DNA of 64,000 nt, from positions 67,084,416 through 67,148,415 of the forward strand of contig OX352774.1 in assembly GCA_947095535.1 (NCBI GenBank), written 5' to 3'. The notes below the pieces were generated by a model. That model was not told the DNA's origin. It saw nothing but the letters and a program-made list of their open reading frames with translations, and did no database searches. Positions 32,971 through 45,412 of the stretch are shown here, one piece after another. The translations under genes were made by a program, and so were the position numbers. Origin of the DNA: Poecilobothrus nobilitatus. Taxonomy: Eukaryota > Arthropoda > Insecta > Diptera > Dolichopodidae. Every line of letters begins with the position of its first letter. Position 1 is the first letter of the stretch.

Positions 32971-35399
32971 TAGATTTAGGTGACATGGTTTTCAGGAACA
33001 TGTATAAACATGGCATAAATCTAGAGAAACTTAACACCAACTGTGAACGAATAGGTTCGCCTTTGATAGAAAGAATTAAGTATAGATAAAACAATTCTGA
33101 ATTTTGTAATTTGTCTATTTCATCATTTCCTGACACTAAGAATTAATTTTTTTTAAGAAACCTTAGGACACCTTAATGTTTGATTTTTTATTTAAAAAAA
33201 TGTATACCAAACAATTGCAATGGTCTCTAGATATCTCTAGATAAGCTTGAGTTTTGTCGTCACTTCATTTAAAAAAAAAATCAAAACAATTTTTAAAAGC
33301 CTCACGTTGTTCGAATAATTTTAAATTTTCACACTTTTTTTTTTACTCTATATAAAACATTTTAATGGTTTTTCAAAAAAAAAAAATAAAGTTTCAGTAG
33401 GATGTCTCGAAAAAAAACAAAACTAAAAGAGAACTGGAAAGGATATTTACTCATATTGAATTATTTTTTTTTTATCGTAATCGAATCCTTTGTTTATTTT
33501 TCTCCCTTTAAAAATGAATCAATTTAAACTTCTATTTTTATCTTATAATTGTCAACACATAAAACAATTTTATTTGTACCAAAATAGAATCCAAGGATTC
33601 CACTAAATAATCACAACAACAAGAAGAAAAAAAAAACCCTTATAGACATTTTTTTTGTCCTTATAGCAAAAAACAGCAGACCAATTTGTTAAAAAAAAAA
33701 ATATTATAATAAAAATTGTCAAAGTTTGTTATATTTTCTCTTTAAACACACATTTTTATATACATATATATTATATAAAATTAAATTCATAATATGTACA
33801 TGTATATATAGCACAAATAATATATGAATAAAAAACAAATTTATCAAACTTAAAATGATTTCCGAAAAACTTTTCTTCCTCAAAATTACTTTTCGATTAT
33901 TTCAAGGCAATTTAGTTATTAATTGAATGAAAATTTCAGTTATAGAAGAAAATAGAGTAAAGGAAAAACTAAAAGTATATATATTCCACCAATTAAAGAA
34001 AACGAAGTAGTAAAAATAAAAAAAAGTGAGGGATAATAATAAAACTGGTTGACCTGACCACATTCCACATAGAAATCAGCAAGATGTTCAAAAGATATTT
34101 TACAAGAACTAGTACATAAAATATTTTAAATGTCTTACAAAACTATTGAACAAAATTCTTAATACACCGAATGCATATCCTTTTTTTGGAGAACATCAGT
34201 GGAGAATACAATATATGTATATTGACAGTTATGCAATATTGGTTAAAGTGTTTGAAACTTTTTTTTAAATTATTTTAATATGAAGTATAAATTTACTATT
34301 CAACAAGTAAAATATTAAAATGGAACCTTTATTTTGAGTTGTATCTGTTTTTTCTCCTTGTTATTACTATTTTACTTTTCCTGGACCTTTCCCTTCTTCT
34401 TACCATTCCCCCTTCTATGCATTTTAAGGTAATTAATCTGCAGATCTTCTTAGTGTTTGATACAACCCACATTTGTTATTTTTAATGGTTTAAAGGTTTA
34501 TTTTTTGGAATTTACATTTCTTTCCTAACGTCTTTAGTATAGATGTTATTTAGGAAGAATTTTCTACCCAAAAATCGAATATTTTTACTTTCATTGCTTC
34601 GACTATGTCTGAGTAAAAACACTCTTTCTTATTTAGCTGATTTCTTATGTTTTCTTTTATTTCTCTATGATCCGACACAATGTAATCCAAATATTCTTAC
34701 ATTTAAAAGCATAGTATTTTTTAGCTTGATGATTTTAATTTATTTTATATTTAACCCAACTTCTTAACTTAACAATGTAGTAAATTTTCGACTAGTTTTG
34801 ACATTTTTACGTATTTTTATTTTTAAAAATTTTAAAAACAAAAAAATGTTTACTTTTCTTACTTTTTTATAATTACCTAATTAATATTAATTAATTAATT
34901 TAAAAAAAATATATCTATTCTAGGAACAAAAATTAGGTTTAATTAAATTATCTTTTTTGTCAAAGAAAAAAAATAAAGCTGAGCTAATGGCCTAAATATG
35001 AATGGGTATATAATTAAAAGTTTCCCTACGCTAGTTTTTATATTATGGAATAAATTACACGGTCGATGTTTTGTTAGTGGATAAACATCCCCCTATATAT
35101 GCAGAATGAACAGAAGCAGTTTTATTACATTGTCTCTAGAATTTTTAATAGTTAATATCGAAGAATAAAAACAATCGAATATGATTAATACAAATTAATC
35201 TTAATTTAAAAAATTCTTAACTGTCATTCGAGATATACAGAGGGCCCAATTATTAAATATACTATAGAATTGCGTTCAAAATTAGGAATAATAGAGTTAG
35301 TGTCAACACGTTCATAGTAATAAGTACAAACCAGTTATATAGTGTTTAAAATATCTATCACTTTGCTCATATAATTAATATTATTTTTTGAACTTTTCC
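32971..35399. other. AT-rich DNA with one protein-like minus-strand frame
   Basis: Mostly A/T tracts. A 48-codon frame at 34550-34696 (minus) has unusually balanced composition (see findings) but no recognised family. The overlapping plus-strand frame at 34543-34767 is hydrophobic and probably a shadow. Confidence 0.4.
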
Positions 35400-35940
35400 T
35401 TATTTTTAAAATAAAATTTTTTTTTGGACCTAAAAATTTGAATAGCTGTTTCTCCAAGCGTTAATCTGAATAATTTCAAGCTTTGTAATGAACTTGTTCT
35501 ATTATCCTTCTTAATTATTTTTAATGTAATAGCCTAATTAGTTCTGAAGATATATAAAACGAATTTGAATAATAACTACCCGAAAATATTTTCTTTATAA
35601 TTGGAAACTTTGTAAAAATGAATATCTCCTTATACATTACATATTCATTTCAATTTGCAACCTTTTAGTCTTATTAGTTTTGAAGATATGTAAACTGAAT
35701 CAAGTAAATTATATGCACGTAACCCTATCTTGCAAACGTAACCCTATCTCAACCAAAAATAAAAGGAAACGTACATAATGTTTGAAAAATATTTAAAATG
35801 AACTTCATATCTCTAACTTTGAGTAAATGTACTGACTAACACAAGGATGTTCATAGCTAAATCTACTAATTTTTTGATACTTTCCCAAACAATATATGGT
35901 TTTATATCCATATTTTATCATGCCCAATTCGATATATTAA
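35400..35940 (+). mobile_element. Decayed relative of the GTCY/ATACCCG elements
   Basis: Two diverged stretches containing TTAGTTYTGAAGATAT followed by TAAA(A)CGAAT/CTGAAT lie at about 35540-35565 and 35678-35702. Then CTCAACCAAAAATAAAAGGA, TCTAACTTTGAGTAAATG, CTGACTAACACAAGGATGTT and CATAGCTAAATCTACTAATT align in order with the 27.6-27.8 kb element (CTCAACCAAAAAAAATAGGG, CTGACGGACGGACAG, ACATGGCTCAAAAGTCTTAG). The GACG tract has eroded. Boundaries are uncertain. Confidence 0.5.
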
Positions 35941-37633
35941 AAACGGAAGACTATAATTTTAATACATTCTAATGACTAATATCAAATCACTTTCACCTAT
36001 TTGAGAAAATGCCTAACTAAACTTTGGACACCATGTACCTATACATTTTTCAATTAATTCATTTAAAATAATTATTAATAACATTTCAATGTATAGAAAA
36101 TTTTAAACAACAAACCAAATTTTCGATTCCTTTTGTTAAAAAAAAAAAAAAAAAAATTAAAATTCAATGTACTTATTAAAATTAAAGTTTCTGTCATCTT
36201 TGAACAACAATATTATACATTAACATTTAATATAAAATACCGCCTACAATTTTAAATATTTACTTACATATAAGAATACATATACATATGCATATTCTTG
36301 TACACATTACACATTGTCTATTATTAATTGAAACAAAAAAAAAAAAAAAAAAATAAAAAAACAATTTTTTATTTTCTTTATTAAATTGCGTTGTTCTTTT
36401 GTAAATTCAAGTCAAGTGTTAAAGCACTGCAATTAATTAAACTGTGAATCTATATATGTATTTATACATACATATATAAATTTATATTATATTATATACA
36501 TAATATATATTCCATGTATATATATATTATAGTGTGTACAAAATAAAATTAAGTTTCATTTAATAATAATAAAATTGAAACTTAATTTTTCAATTAATAT
36601 GAAAATTTTCTTGTTGTTTTTCTTGTGTTCTTTAGGAAAAAAAAAAAAACAAAAAATCAAAAAAAAAATTTCATAAAATGACGTGATGACCCTAATATTG
36701 TAAAATGTAAAATGTAAATTTACGTAATAATTGTTATAATTTGGTAAAAAAAACAAAAAAAAAAAATTTTCATTGAAAGACCGTGAATATATTTTTTTTT
36801 TTGCCTACGTGATTTGAATTTTTTTATATTTAATTAAAAAAATGTTTTCTTTGTTTTTATTTTAAATTGCACAATATATCAAATAAATTGAGTGATTATT
36901 GTAAGTTATTTTTTTCTTTTAATAAATTCTTTATTTTTTAATTTATCTATTTTTTATGGTATAAATATTATAAGATCGATTTTGTAATTTTAATATTTTT
37001 AATCTTAGAATTTTTAAATATAGAAAATTTATTAGATCATTCGATTTATAATCAAATGTATTAATACTATATATTTTATAGGTAATGGCTGCATAGAAAT
37101 CAGAGAATATTAAGGTAAATTTCATAAAAAAATGTAAATGATAAAATAAAAATCATCATCACTATTATCATCACTATTAATTGTCAAAATATTAATTTTT
37201 TTTAAACTTCGAACGAACTTCGAACATCGAACAAATCATTTCGAATATAATTCTTAATTATGCATTTTCCAACCTCTTACACCGAAAGCCCGTTTGGTAG
37301 GTATATGTGAAAAGTTTTTAAAACTTTAAGTTTTCTGTTTGCTATCCAAAAACTATTTATTTTTTGATAGTTTAAAGAGAGAAAAATATGACGTCACACG
37401 ATGCACTTCCCTTATGTTAAAGTTTTAAAAAGTAAAATTTATTTTAATGTTAATTTTAAAATTAAAAAAAAAAAAAAATATTCTGATGTAAAAAATATAT
37501 CCTAGTTTTTTTTTTGTTTATGAAATTTTAATTATGAATATAAATTGTCGTGTGTTGTATATTTTTTAAGTGTTTTGTATATTATTTACTTGCAATTGAG
37601 AGGAAATGACAGTTTTATATCTTCTTTTTTTTT
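35941..37633. other. AT-rich non-coding DNA
   Basis: Long A runs (about 36139-36157, 36336-36352) and TA microsatellites (36450-36535). Frames at 36556-36756 and 36943-37125 (minus) are Phe/Ile/Asn/Tyr-rich artefacts. Confidence 0.55.
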
Positions 37634-38141
37634 GCGTAACGTTACCAAACAGAGTTTAAATCAATAAATGCTTTATTCAATTTACAAATATAAAAACAAC
37701 AATCAACATTTGAAAATTTTATCAAAATGTTCAAATTGAAAATATTTACTTCTCGAAAAATTGGACCAGTTCAGTTTGCTAAAGTACTTTAAAATTATTA
37801 AATCGCTTAAAGCAAATTTTAACTGAACTGTTTTTTTTTTCTAAACGCTTAAGTAAATCGTTTTATAAATTTTGCAGCATAAAAAAATTTATGCTTTATC
37901 GGAAACCGACATTTAATTTGACAGTAAATATTGTTTTTAATTTTTATTTCTTAATTTTTTTTTTGTTTTAATAACAAAATAGTTTTATATTTTGAAAAAT
38001 TAAAAAAAAAAATTTAATTAATTTTCTCAACCAACAAAATTGAAAAATAAAAAATTCTGTTGCAAAAAGTTCAGTAAAATTCTGCAACATTAAGCGCTTC
38101 AATTCATCATTCGCTGCATCAAAACTAAGCGCGCTCAATGT
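37634..38141. repeat. Cluster of inverted repeats (possible foldback element)
   Basis: Three stem-forming pairs lie close together. CAGTTCAGTT...AACTGAACTG spans about 37768-37829. GCATAAA/TTTATGC spans 37877-37894. TGCAACATTAAGCGCTT pairs with AAGCGCGCTCAATGTTACA at about 38084-38138. I could not define clear outer ends or a target duplication, so whether this is one element is uncertain. Confidence 0.4.
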
Positions 38142-41107
38142 TACAAAATAAAAATTTACTATTTAATTTTTTAGATTCGGATTATTAACTGAATTCGAAA
38201 AAAAACTTATTAATCTTTTGCAAAATTTTCAAATGTATTAAAATTTTTCTAATAAACTTCGAAAAAAAATATATACATTATATACATACATACATAGTTG
38301 TATTAGAGTAAATAAAGATATAAAAAACTTGCAAATTTTATAATTATGAGAAAGGGATCTTTAAAAAAAATTTTTTTTCTAAATAATAAAAATCTTTTTC
38401 AAGGATTATACTGTATAAATTATACGTTGGAACTTGGAATGGAGCCTAGAGGGAGCTATATGTATTGCTAATTAATCAAAATAAAAAATTCTTGAAATGG
38501 ATACGTCCACGATACATAGAATGTTTCGTCTATAAAATTTATTTTTCAAATTTACAGACTCTTTATAAAATTGTCGGTTTATGAAGTTAATATACTACTG
38601 GGAAATTTAAAAAAATCAAAAACATGGTAAATTAGTAGTTTCTATAACCATTAGAAGTAACAAAAAAACTCTATACTTTCCATCAATAAATTTTCATCTA
38701 TTTTTCTTTAATATTAATATGACATTTCACACATTTAAATATAATACATATTAAACATATACATACATAATTCATTCATGTATGTTTGCATGTAAAAAAT
38801 TTTCCAAAAATTATAAGTTCTCATTTTCAACAATATTTTGCAAACACTACAAATATTACAATTTATTATATGTACCTATTATAAAAAAAACAAACAAAAA
38901 ACATTCTTTATAATTATTATCACATGATATTTAACTTAAAAACAAAATAAACAATGAAAACTTCGCAAAACAAAACAAAACAAAAAAAATGTCAGAACCA
39001 TAATTCAACTTGACATTTCATCACTTCATTTCTACTATACCGTAATTATTTTAGGACGTCAGTATGAAAATAACTGTTAAATATCATATATGAACACAAA
39101 ATATTAAACATTATTTATAGGATATTTTTTTTTTTAAGAATAAGTAGGAAGTAAAAATTCAAAGAAGGAAATGTCCTTCTTTTTTTTTTATATTCATTAT
39201 TGTTTTTTATGCTGAAAACAAAAATACCCCACAAAATGTTTTGAAAATTGGAAAATTTTATGTACCGGCATTTAAAAACGTCACATATTTGCAGAACGTC
39301 ATCATCACTATATAATTTAATTGTATTAAATTATATAGTTTATAAAAGGATTGCCATTTGTCATATTACATACATATCTCTATTTATACGTTAAAATTAT
39401 ATTTTTATTTTGAAAGTTTTAATAATAAAAATTTTTTTTTATTATTTATAACTAAAGTTTCAAATAAGATTTAAACTTACTAATACTAATTTATTATATG
39501 AAGATTAATATTTACTAATACTAATACTTATTTCCTACCTTAGCTAATCGAACATTTATAATATAATCATCTCAGATCTGTCATTTATAACTTTTAATAA
39601 CTGATGTAAATGCTACTCGAGGTTTCTTTAGAAAGAATATTTTCTTTGATCTTAAATCTAAATATTTCAAGTATTGTAAAAACACTTAAATATCAAGACT
39701 TAAATATCTCAGGCGATCTAGGTCGTTTTAAATAAGGTCAACAATATAAACGAACAACAAAACATGAGAAATCTTATTTTACTAAATACAACTTGATAGA
39801 GAAACTTTAGCTTGACGAATTCGAGCTGAACTTTAAAGCAGTTTCTTAAAGAATATTTAAACTGAAATAAAATAAAAAAAAAAAATTAGTTTTATAAGTG
39901 AAAAACAGTAGGTTTTAAATACATCATAAATTAAATACTAAATTATAGTAGATGGTTTTGTCTTAATCTATAATCTAATTCCTATTACGGAAACTAGTTT
40001 AATGTCACTGTCCCAAACACATCCACAAATCTACTGTTCATATAATGTTTTTTTTTTTAATTTGTAATAGCATACTATAACTGAATTTCTAACTTAATCT
40101 AATTTATACCGACTTCAGCTTTTCACTTGCCCAATTAAAACCTGTGATTCAAATTTTTTGAAATGATTCAAAAAATCTAGATAGTAATTAACACTAAAAT
40201 CAAAACAGTAATATCAAAATTGGTATATAATCGAAGACATGTGTAATTGACTTATTTTTAGACTTCAAAAATATAACGTGAGTTCTTGTGGAAGAATTAT
40301 TAAATGATATTATATATTTTTAATATAGCTTCAAACAGAATTCAATCAAAAGCTTAAACGAAACTTTTCCACCTTAAGTATTTTTTTTTTGTATAATATT
40401 AATTATATGGCAACTCTTTATTTTCGGTATAATTTTTCACATTCATATATGTGTGTATATATTAACGTTCTTATAAGTTTTTTTTTCAATCAGTATTACT
40501 TTGGTTAACCCTTTTTTTAAACCATTTTTAGATCATAAAATTGTACATGAATGACTATGTATGAATATACGTATAGAAAAAAATTTTCATATTTATTAAT
40601 ATGTAAATACCATCACGAATTTAAATAAAAAAGTTTTTTTCATAAAATTTTCCAAAAAACAAAAAAAAAATAAAAAATAAAAACAAGGAAGTGAGGAAGT
40701 TTTATTCTATTTTTAGAATGAACTCGCATTGTAAAAAGATACAAAATAGCGTGACATGTCAAAAAATGAATATAAAAGAAAAGTTAAATAAAAAAAAATA
40801 AAAATAAAAGAAAAAACCACAACAAAAACGGATAAAAACAATAGCAAACTAAAATAATATTATTGAAAAAAAAAAACTATTACTAAAAACACCAAACTAA
40901 ACAATTTTAAATATGTTTCTGTAAAAAAAAAAAAAATAATAAAAATGAAAATTTTAAAAAATCCTTAAAAAATAACAATTGATGATAACAATATTGTGAA
41001 TGCTCTGATAATCATGAAAGAATAACAAGAATGACTAAAGTAAAAATATTTGTAAACATGTTGAAGACAAGTAGTGGTATATTAATAGTTGTAATGTCAA
41101 AAAAACA
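38142..41107. other. AT-rich non-coding DNA
   Basis: Contains the perfect palindrome at 39307-39339 and many A/T tracts (for example 40917-40935). No gene or dispersed repeat recognised. Confidence 0.5.
39307..39339. repeat. Perfect 15-bp inverted repeat with 3-base loop
   Basis: ACTATATAATTTAAT and ATTAAATTATATAGT flank TGT. The loop is too small and the arms too AT-rich for a microRNA precursor. It is a simple palindrome of unknown role. Confidence 0.7.
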
Positions 41108-42328
41108 CGAGGTAGAATGTAAACCAACGGTTTTTAAAAGCGCACATTTCCAAAAAACAATACAAACTGTTTAGAATTGTGACTTGCACAAAAATTAGAA
41201 AATTAAAAGAAATAAAATTTAAGAAATTTAAGAAATAAAATTTAAGAAGTTTTTTGTAATAAGAAAATATGTGAAAATAAGACTTTTCTGGAATTTTAAG
41301 GGGCTGTAAGTCTGGAATCCTCTATAAATAAGAAAAACCGTAAACACGCGTAAAAATATATTACCGGAGCTTTAATTTTTATGTCCTGCTTTAATTTTTA
41401 AATTTTTATGGAGCTTTAATTTTCAGCTCTAATTATAATTAAACACGGGGTGGTGCAAAAAAATTTCTAAGGAAACTTATACTAATTCTAAAAGTTCTTT
41501 CTTGTCTCAAAATTTCAGGTTCTTATATACAGGCGTGCCGGAATTATGAAAAATAAAAATTCATGCAAAATGTGGTTTTCACATAACGGTAAATTTAAAT
41601 AGTAAATTACAAAATATTGCAAAATTTTGATATTATTTAATGGAGATAATAAAATTTTCGATCTTCTGGCGGTTTTATATTGTAAAACTATTACGCAGAG
41701 CCTGAGATATATAAATCTGAAAATGTAGCTTTAGTTTTTATATCTTGCCGAAGTAAATTGTTAACAGGTGCCTAAGTTACAGGTGTTTAAAAATAACAAA
41801 TTTTCAATTTTTGAGCCCTAATAGCCAGGGGGTGATCCAAAAAAGTTTTCTGAGCAAACTTATACAAATTCTAAAAGTTCTTTCTGCTCTCAAAATTTCA
41901 AGTCGCTATTTGAAAGCTTTCCGGAGTTATGAGGGTAGAATAATCATGCAAACTTTGTTTTTCATATAACGGTAAATTTAAATACTAAATTTAAAAAAAT
42001 TGTATAATTCTCATATTGATTTATAAAGGTAAAAAAAAGACCTGTCGAATGAGGTTTTCAGATTGAAAAAATCTTAAGCAAAACATGAGATATATGCATT
42101 TAAAAATAGGGCTTTTTCAAAATTTGAGGGGCTATAGCTCCGTAATGTATGGGGCTACATGCAAAGGTTGTTCCACAAAATTAATTTTTTTATGATACCT
42201 ACACATTGTTGAAATTTGTTTTTCTCTATCTTTAACGGTGTAGAAGTTTTGTAAACAGACGAACGGACGGACGCACAGAGTGAAACTAATAAGCAAATTT
42301 TTTCAAATTTTTTTTGAAAATGTGCTAA
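41108..42328 (+). mobile_element. GTCY element, two-module copy, more diverged
   Basis: Starts CGAGGTAGAATGTAAACCAA with AAAAGCGCACATTTCC. Both modules are present: AACGGTAAATTTAAATAGTA near 41587 and AACGGTAAATTTAAATACTA near 41969. The ACACACG landmark of module B is lost, and module A is rearranged by local duplications (a GAAATAAAATTTAAG repeat at about 41207-41245 and CTTTAATTTTT repeats at 41369-41427). The 3' end has GACGAACGGACGGACGCACA and the hairpin AGCAAATTTT...AAAATGTGCT. Non-coding and older than the copies at 24, 30 and 48 kb. Confidence 0.8.
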
Positions 42329-44769
42329 AAACAACTTATATCGAAATTAAACAAAGACAAGTTTTTTTAAGGTTGCCATATGTTTTGAATTAAAATACAG
42401 ATTATATTTTACGAGTATTGATCTTTTCTCTCACTTCACTGTCGTTTATTTACTTTTGATAGTTTTGATTTTTTTTGTAGCCTTATTAATATTAAAGACA
42501 TAAAACAAAATCTCTTCACTGAAACGTTTATTCTAGAAAAAAAGATACTTTAAGAAATTTTATTCAAAATGTTAATCGGCAATTTTAAGTTTTTTTTTTT
42601 ATCTATAACAAACTACATATGCAAATACTTTTAAAATCACTTCATACAGTTTAGTTGACACATTTAATATAAAATGATTCATCCAAACAATTTTACTTCT
42701 CTACAATATTCTAAGACCACTTAAATAAATTTTCTTTTAGAAAATAAACATAAATTTTCTTTTTTAACTTTGTTTAATATTTGTGAATTTTTTTATATAA
42801 AATAAATTGTGACTGGCAATGGACATCTTTAGTATAATGTAACTAGTTAGTGCTTTTTTTTCTCATAATAATTAATGTATTCTAAAATGTATGAATGTAT
42901 GTAGTTATTGTTTTCGATTACGAAGTATATTTGGTCACCCTTTTTTTCTCATAATAATCAATGCATTCCGAAAAAAAAATTGAGTGAGTTTTGTTAAAAA
43001 AATATGCCACAGAAATTTATTATTTAAGGTGTAATAATATATATATTTTTTTTTTGCTTAAAAGTCAAAAACTAACAGGAAATAGGTTTTATGTTCTTTT
43101 AAATTTTTTAAAATGGAATAAGTTACAATTTACCATAAGAAAAGTTTCCCATCAAATAAGTATATTATACGATTTAAAAGAAGGGATTTGAAGACAAAAC
43201 AAATATTATATTGAATCGTATATTGACAATCTTTGAATTTAAATTTTGCCAATGACATCCAGAAAACTAAACATTCTTCTGGCTTCAACACTTTCTTTCA
43301 TTTATTAAAAAATTTTAACAATAGATATAATCTACTATTTCTAATAGTCACCTAGTGAATGATCGCAAAAAATGTTGAATAAGTCAAAATTTTAAAGGTG
43401 ATGACCAACCAAATGCTCGCGTCGTCTCGGTCGTCCCTTTCATGTTTAAATACAAGACAATAATATAAATATAGCTTGAAAAGAACTGCGAGAAACAACG
43501 CTTTTGTTATTTTATATTGGTTGTTGGTTAAATTTGTTTCATAAAGCGATGCTAACATTTGGTCATTATTTTATTTAAAAAAGGTCGCTAGACCCGACGC
43601 GGTATGTGAACTGAACTTTAGGTCATAACCTTAAATAATAAAGAATATACAATCAAAACAAAACGATGTAGTGAAATATATTAGGTTAAAGTAGGAAAAT
43701 AGAATAAAACAGTATAAGGCGAAATATGTAAAAATACAGACGTGGATAGGTCCTGACACTGATAAACCTAGAAGAAGAACTTATAAAAAGATTATACTCT
43801 GTTCTTCCTGTAAATAGCATTACATGCATACTATTTCCAAGTACAACTGCGTTATATAAGTACATTTTAATCGAATTTATTTTACATTCGATTATCATAT
43901 TACCTATAGCTTTTATTAGTAAAAAGATTAACTTTTTTAAAGTTTCTAGATTTCTTTTGTTTATTAGAAGAAAAATAGTTGAATAATCATAAAATTTGTA
44001 AGAATTTTTAGAAGTTTTGGAGTATTTTATTCACAAATATTCAGTTCATATTATGCAGAAATGTATATATACAATTATATTCATACATAGTGAGTTCATA
44101 TTTATAAAGAATCGTAAAAAAGGCAATGAACGAATGAGGTTACAAGAAAAAAAAAAAATTCTTGACAGTTTTTTTACTTTATTTTTTTGATTTTTCTTTT
44201 CTTTTGTTCCTAACTTTTTCCTTATTTATTTTCTTTAGAGTTTTACAAACAATCAATTGGATAATAAAAATAAATTAAGTGATATTATAAATAATAATAT
44301 TTATTTATAATGTTATTATTTTAAAGTTTAAAATATATAGTGATTCGTTGAGTATAACATTTAAATCGAAAATAATCTCTTCTCGAGATCTGGTTCTGAT
44401 TTTTTTTTTTTTAAGTGTTAATCGTATATATACATGCCGGAACAGAATGCCACGCTATGGAGTCATTGCTGCATTGTTTGGCATTAGTATTTAGTGCTAC
44501 TTAAGATAATGTATCGAAATATTTCGAGCCGGCAAGATTTTATTAAGCAGCCGTTGATTGTATTTTTTAGTTTGAAATTGAAGATTTTCCCTACTGTGAA
44601 GTCATATACTCAAAGAAAATAACAGTTATATAAATTAATAAAGTTTAATAATAATTCATAATAATTAATAATCAAATTATGGTATCAAGCCACTATGTTT
44701 TCGAATCAAATTAACTATAAGATTGTATCTAACTGTTAGCAAGGACTGTTACAATTTTTATAGTGTAAC
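42329..44769. other. AT-rich DNA with a short direct repeat
   Basis: TTTTTTTCTCATAATAAT then YAATGYATTC occurs at 42855-42882 and 42941-42968 (28 bp, two C/T differences, 86-bp offset). A less AT-rich patch at 44430-44560 (GCCGGAACAG, GAGCCGGCAAG) was not identified. No gene recognised. Confidence 0.45.
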
Positions 44770-44772
44770 TTA

Positions 44773-45142
44773 TGCTGGATTCACTGCTTCAGTACATTTC
44801 TTCCGAACTCATCCGCGCGCGTGTTTTTTATATGGAAATTAAAATTCTCTCAGTTTTCAAGACGTTCAGGACTTTTTTTTCTCATTGAAACAAAAGTTGA
44901 TTTATTTATTTATTAGCACATAATATACTTTAGTTCAACTTTAACTTTTTAGTTCAGAATAATTTTTTTTTGCTGTTATTTTGAATATTTTTCACATTTT
45001 TCACATTGAAAAAAAAATTATTAGACAACAGAAAGAGCTGAACAGAATTGTTCGGAACAGAATTTTCTAAAGCAATCAATCGTTAGAATTCTCTTTTAAA
45101 AAAATAGTTCAGAACAAATGTACTGAAGCAGTGAATCCAGCA
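44773..45142. mobile_element. MITE with near-perfect TIRs and TTA target duplication
   Basis: The left end TGCTGGATTCACTGCTTCAG at 44773 and the reverse complement of the right end at 45142 are identical for about 27 bases. They stay similar to about 38 bases (TACATTTcTTCcGAACT against TACATTTgTTCtGAACT). TTA flanks both sides (44770-44772 and 45143-45145). A 3-bp TTA duplication is the hallmark of PIF/Harbinger-type elements. At 370 bp it encodes no transposase. Low divergence between the arms suggests a recent insertion, the cleanest MITE in the window. Confidence 0.88.
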
Positions 45143-45173
45143 TTACTGCGTAGTGCTACGAAATGAAAATCGC

Positions 45174-45412
45174 ATTCGAAAATTTGGCACTTTGAAAATC
45201 TAAAATCGTTATGTTACGAATGCGAAATTAAAATTTAATTAAACTGTGAAAGTATTATACAGTATACAAATTTTAATTTTACATTCTCAACCCTGCGATT
45301 TTCGTTTTTTAAAGTGTTAAATTTTTGAAAGCGATTTTCGATTTTGAATATGTCAAATTTTTGAAAGCGATTTTCGATTTTCAAAGTGTTAAATTTTTTA
45401 AAGCGATTTTTG
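45174..45412. repeat. 36-bp tandem repeat with an inverted extra unit
   Basis: Three direct units begin with GCGATTTT at 45295, 45331 and 45367, plus a partial unit at 45403, with an exact 36-bp period. Each reads GCGATTTTCG, then TTTT, AAGTGTTAAATTTTTGAAA. A single unit in opposite orientation (TCGAAAATTTGGCACTTTGA, then AAATCTAAAATCG) lies at about 45174-45208. Because 36 is a multiple of three, the minus-strand frame at 45235-45459 shows a 12-residue repeat (NRFQKFNTLKIE). The sequence context gives no support for a real gene. Confidence 0.75.

Noticed and set aside
39307..39339. microRNA precursor
   Set aside because: Three-base loop, arms of 15 bp and almost no G or C; outside the size and shape of animal precursors.
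43385..43560. Inverted repeat around ATGACCAA...TTTGGTCAT
   Set aside because: Arms match only in short blocks with large gaps, and no target duplication could be defined.
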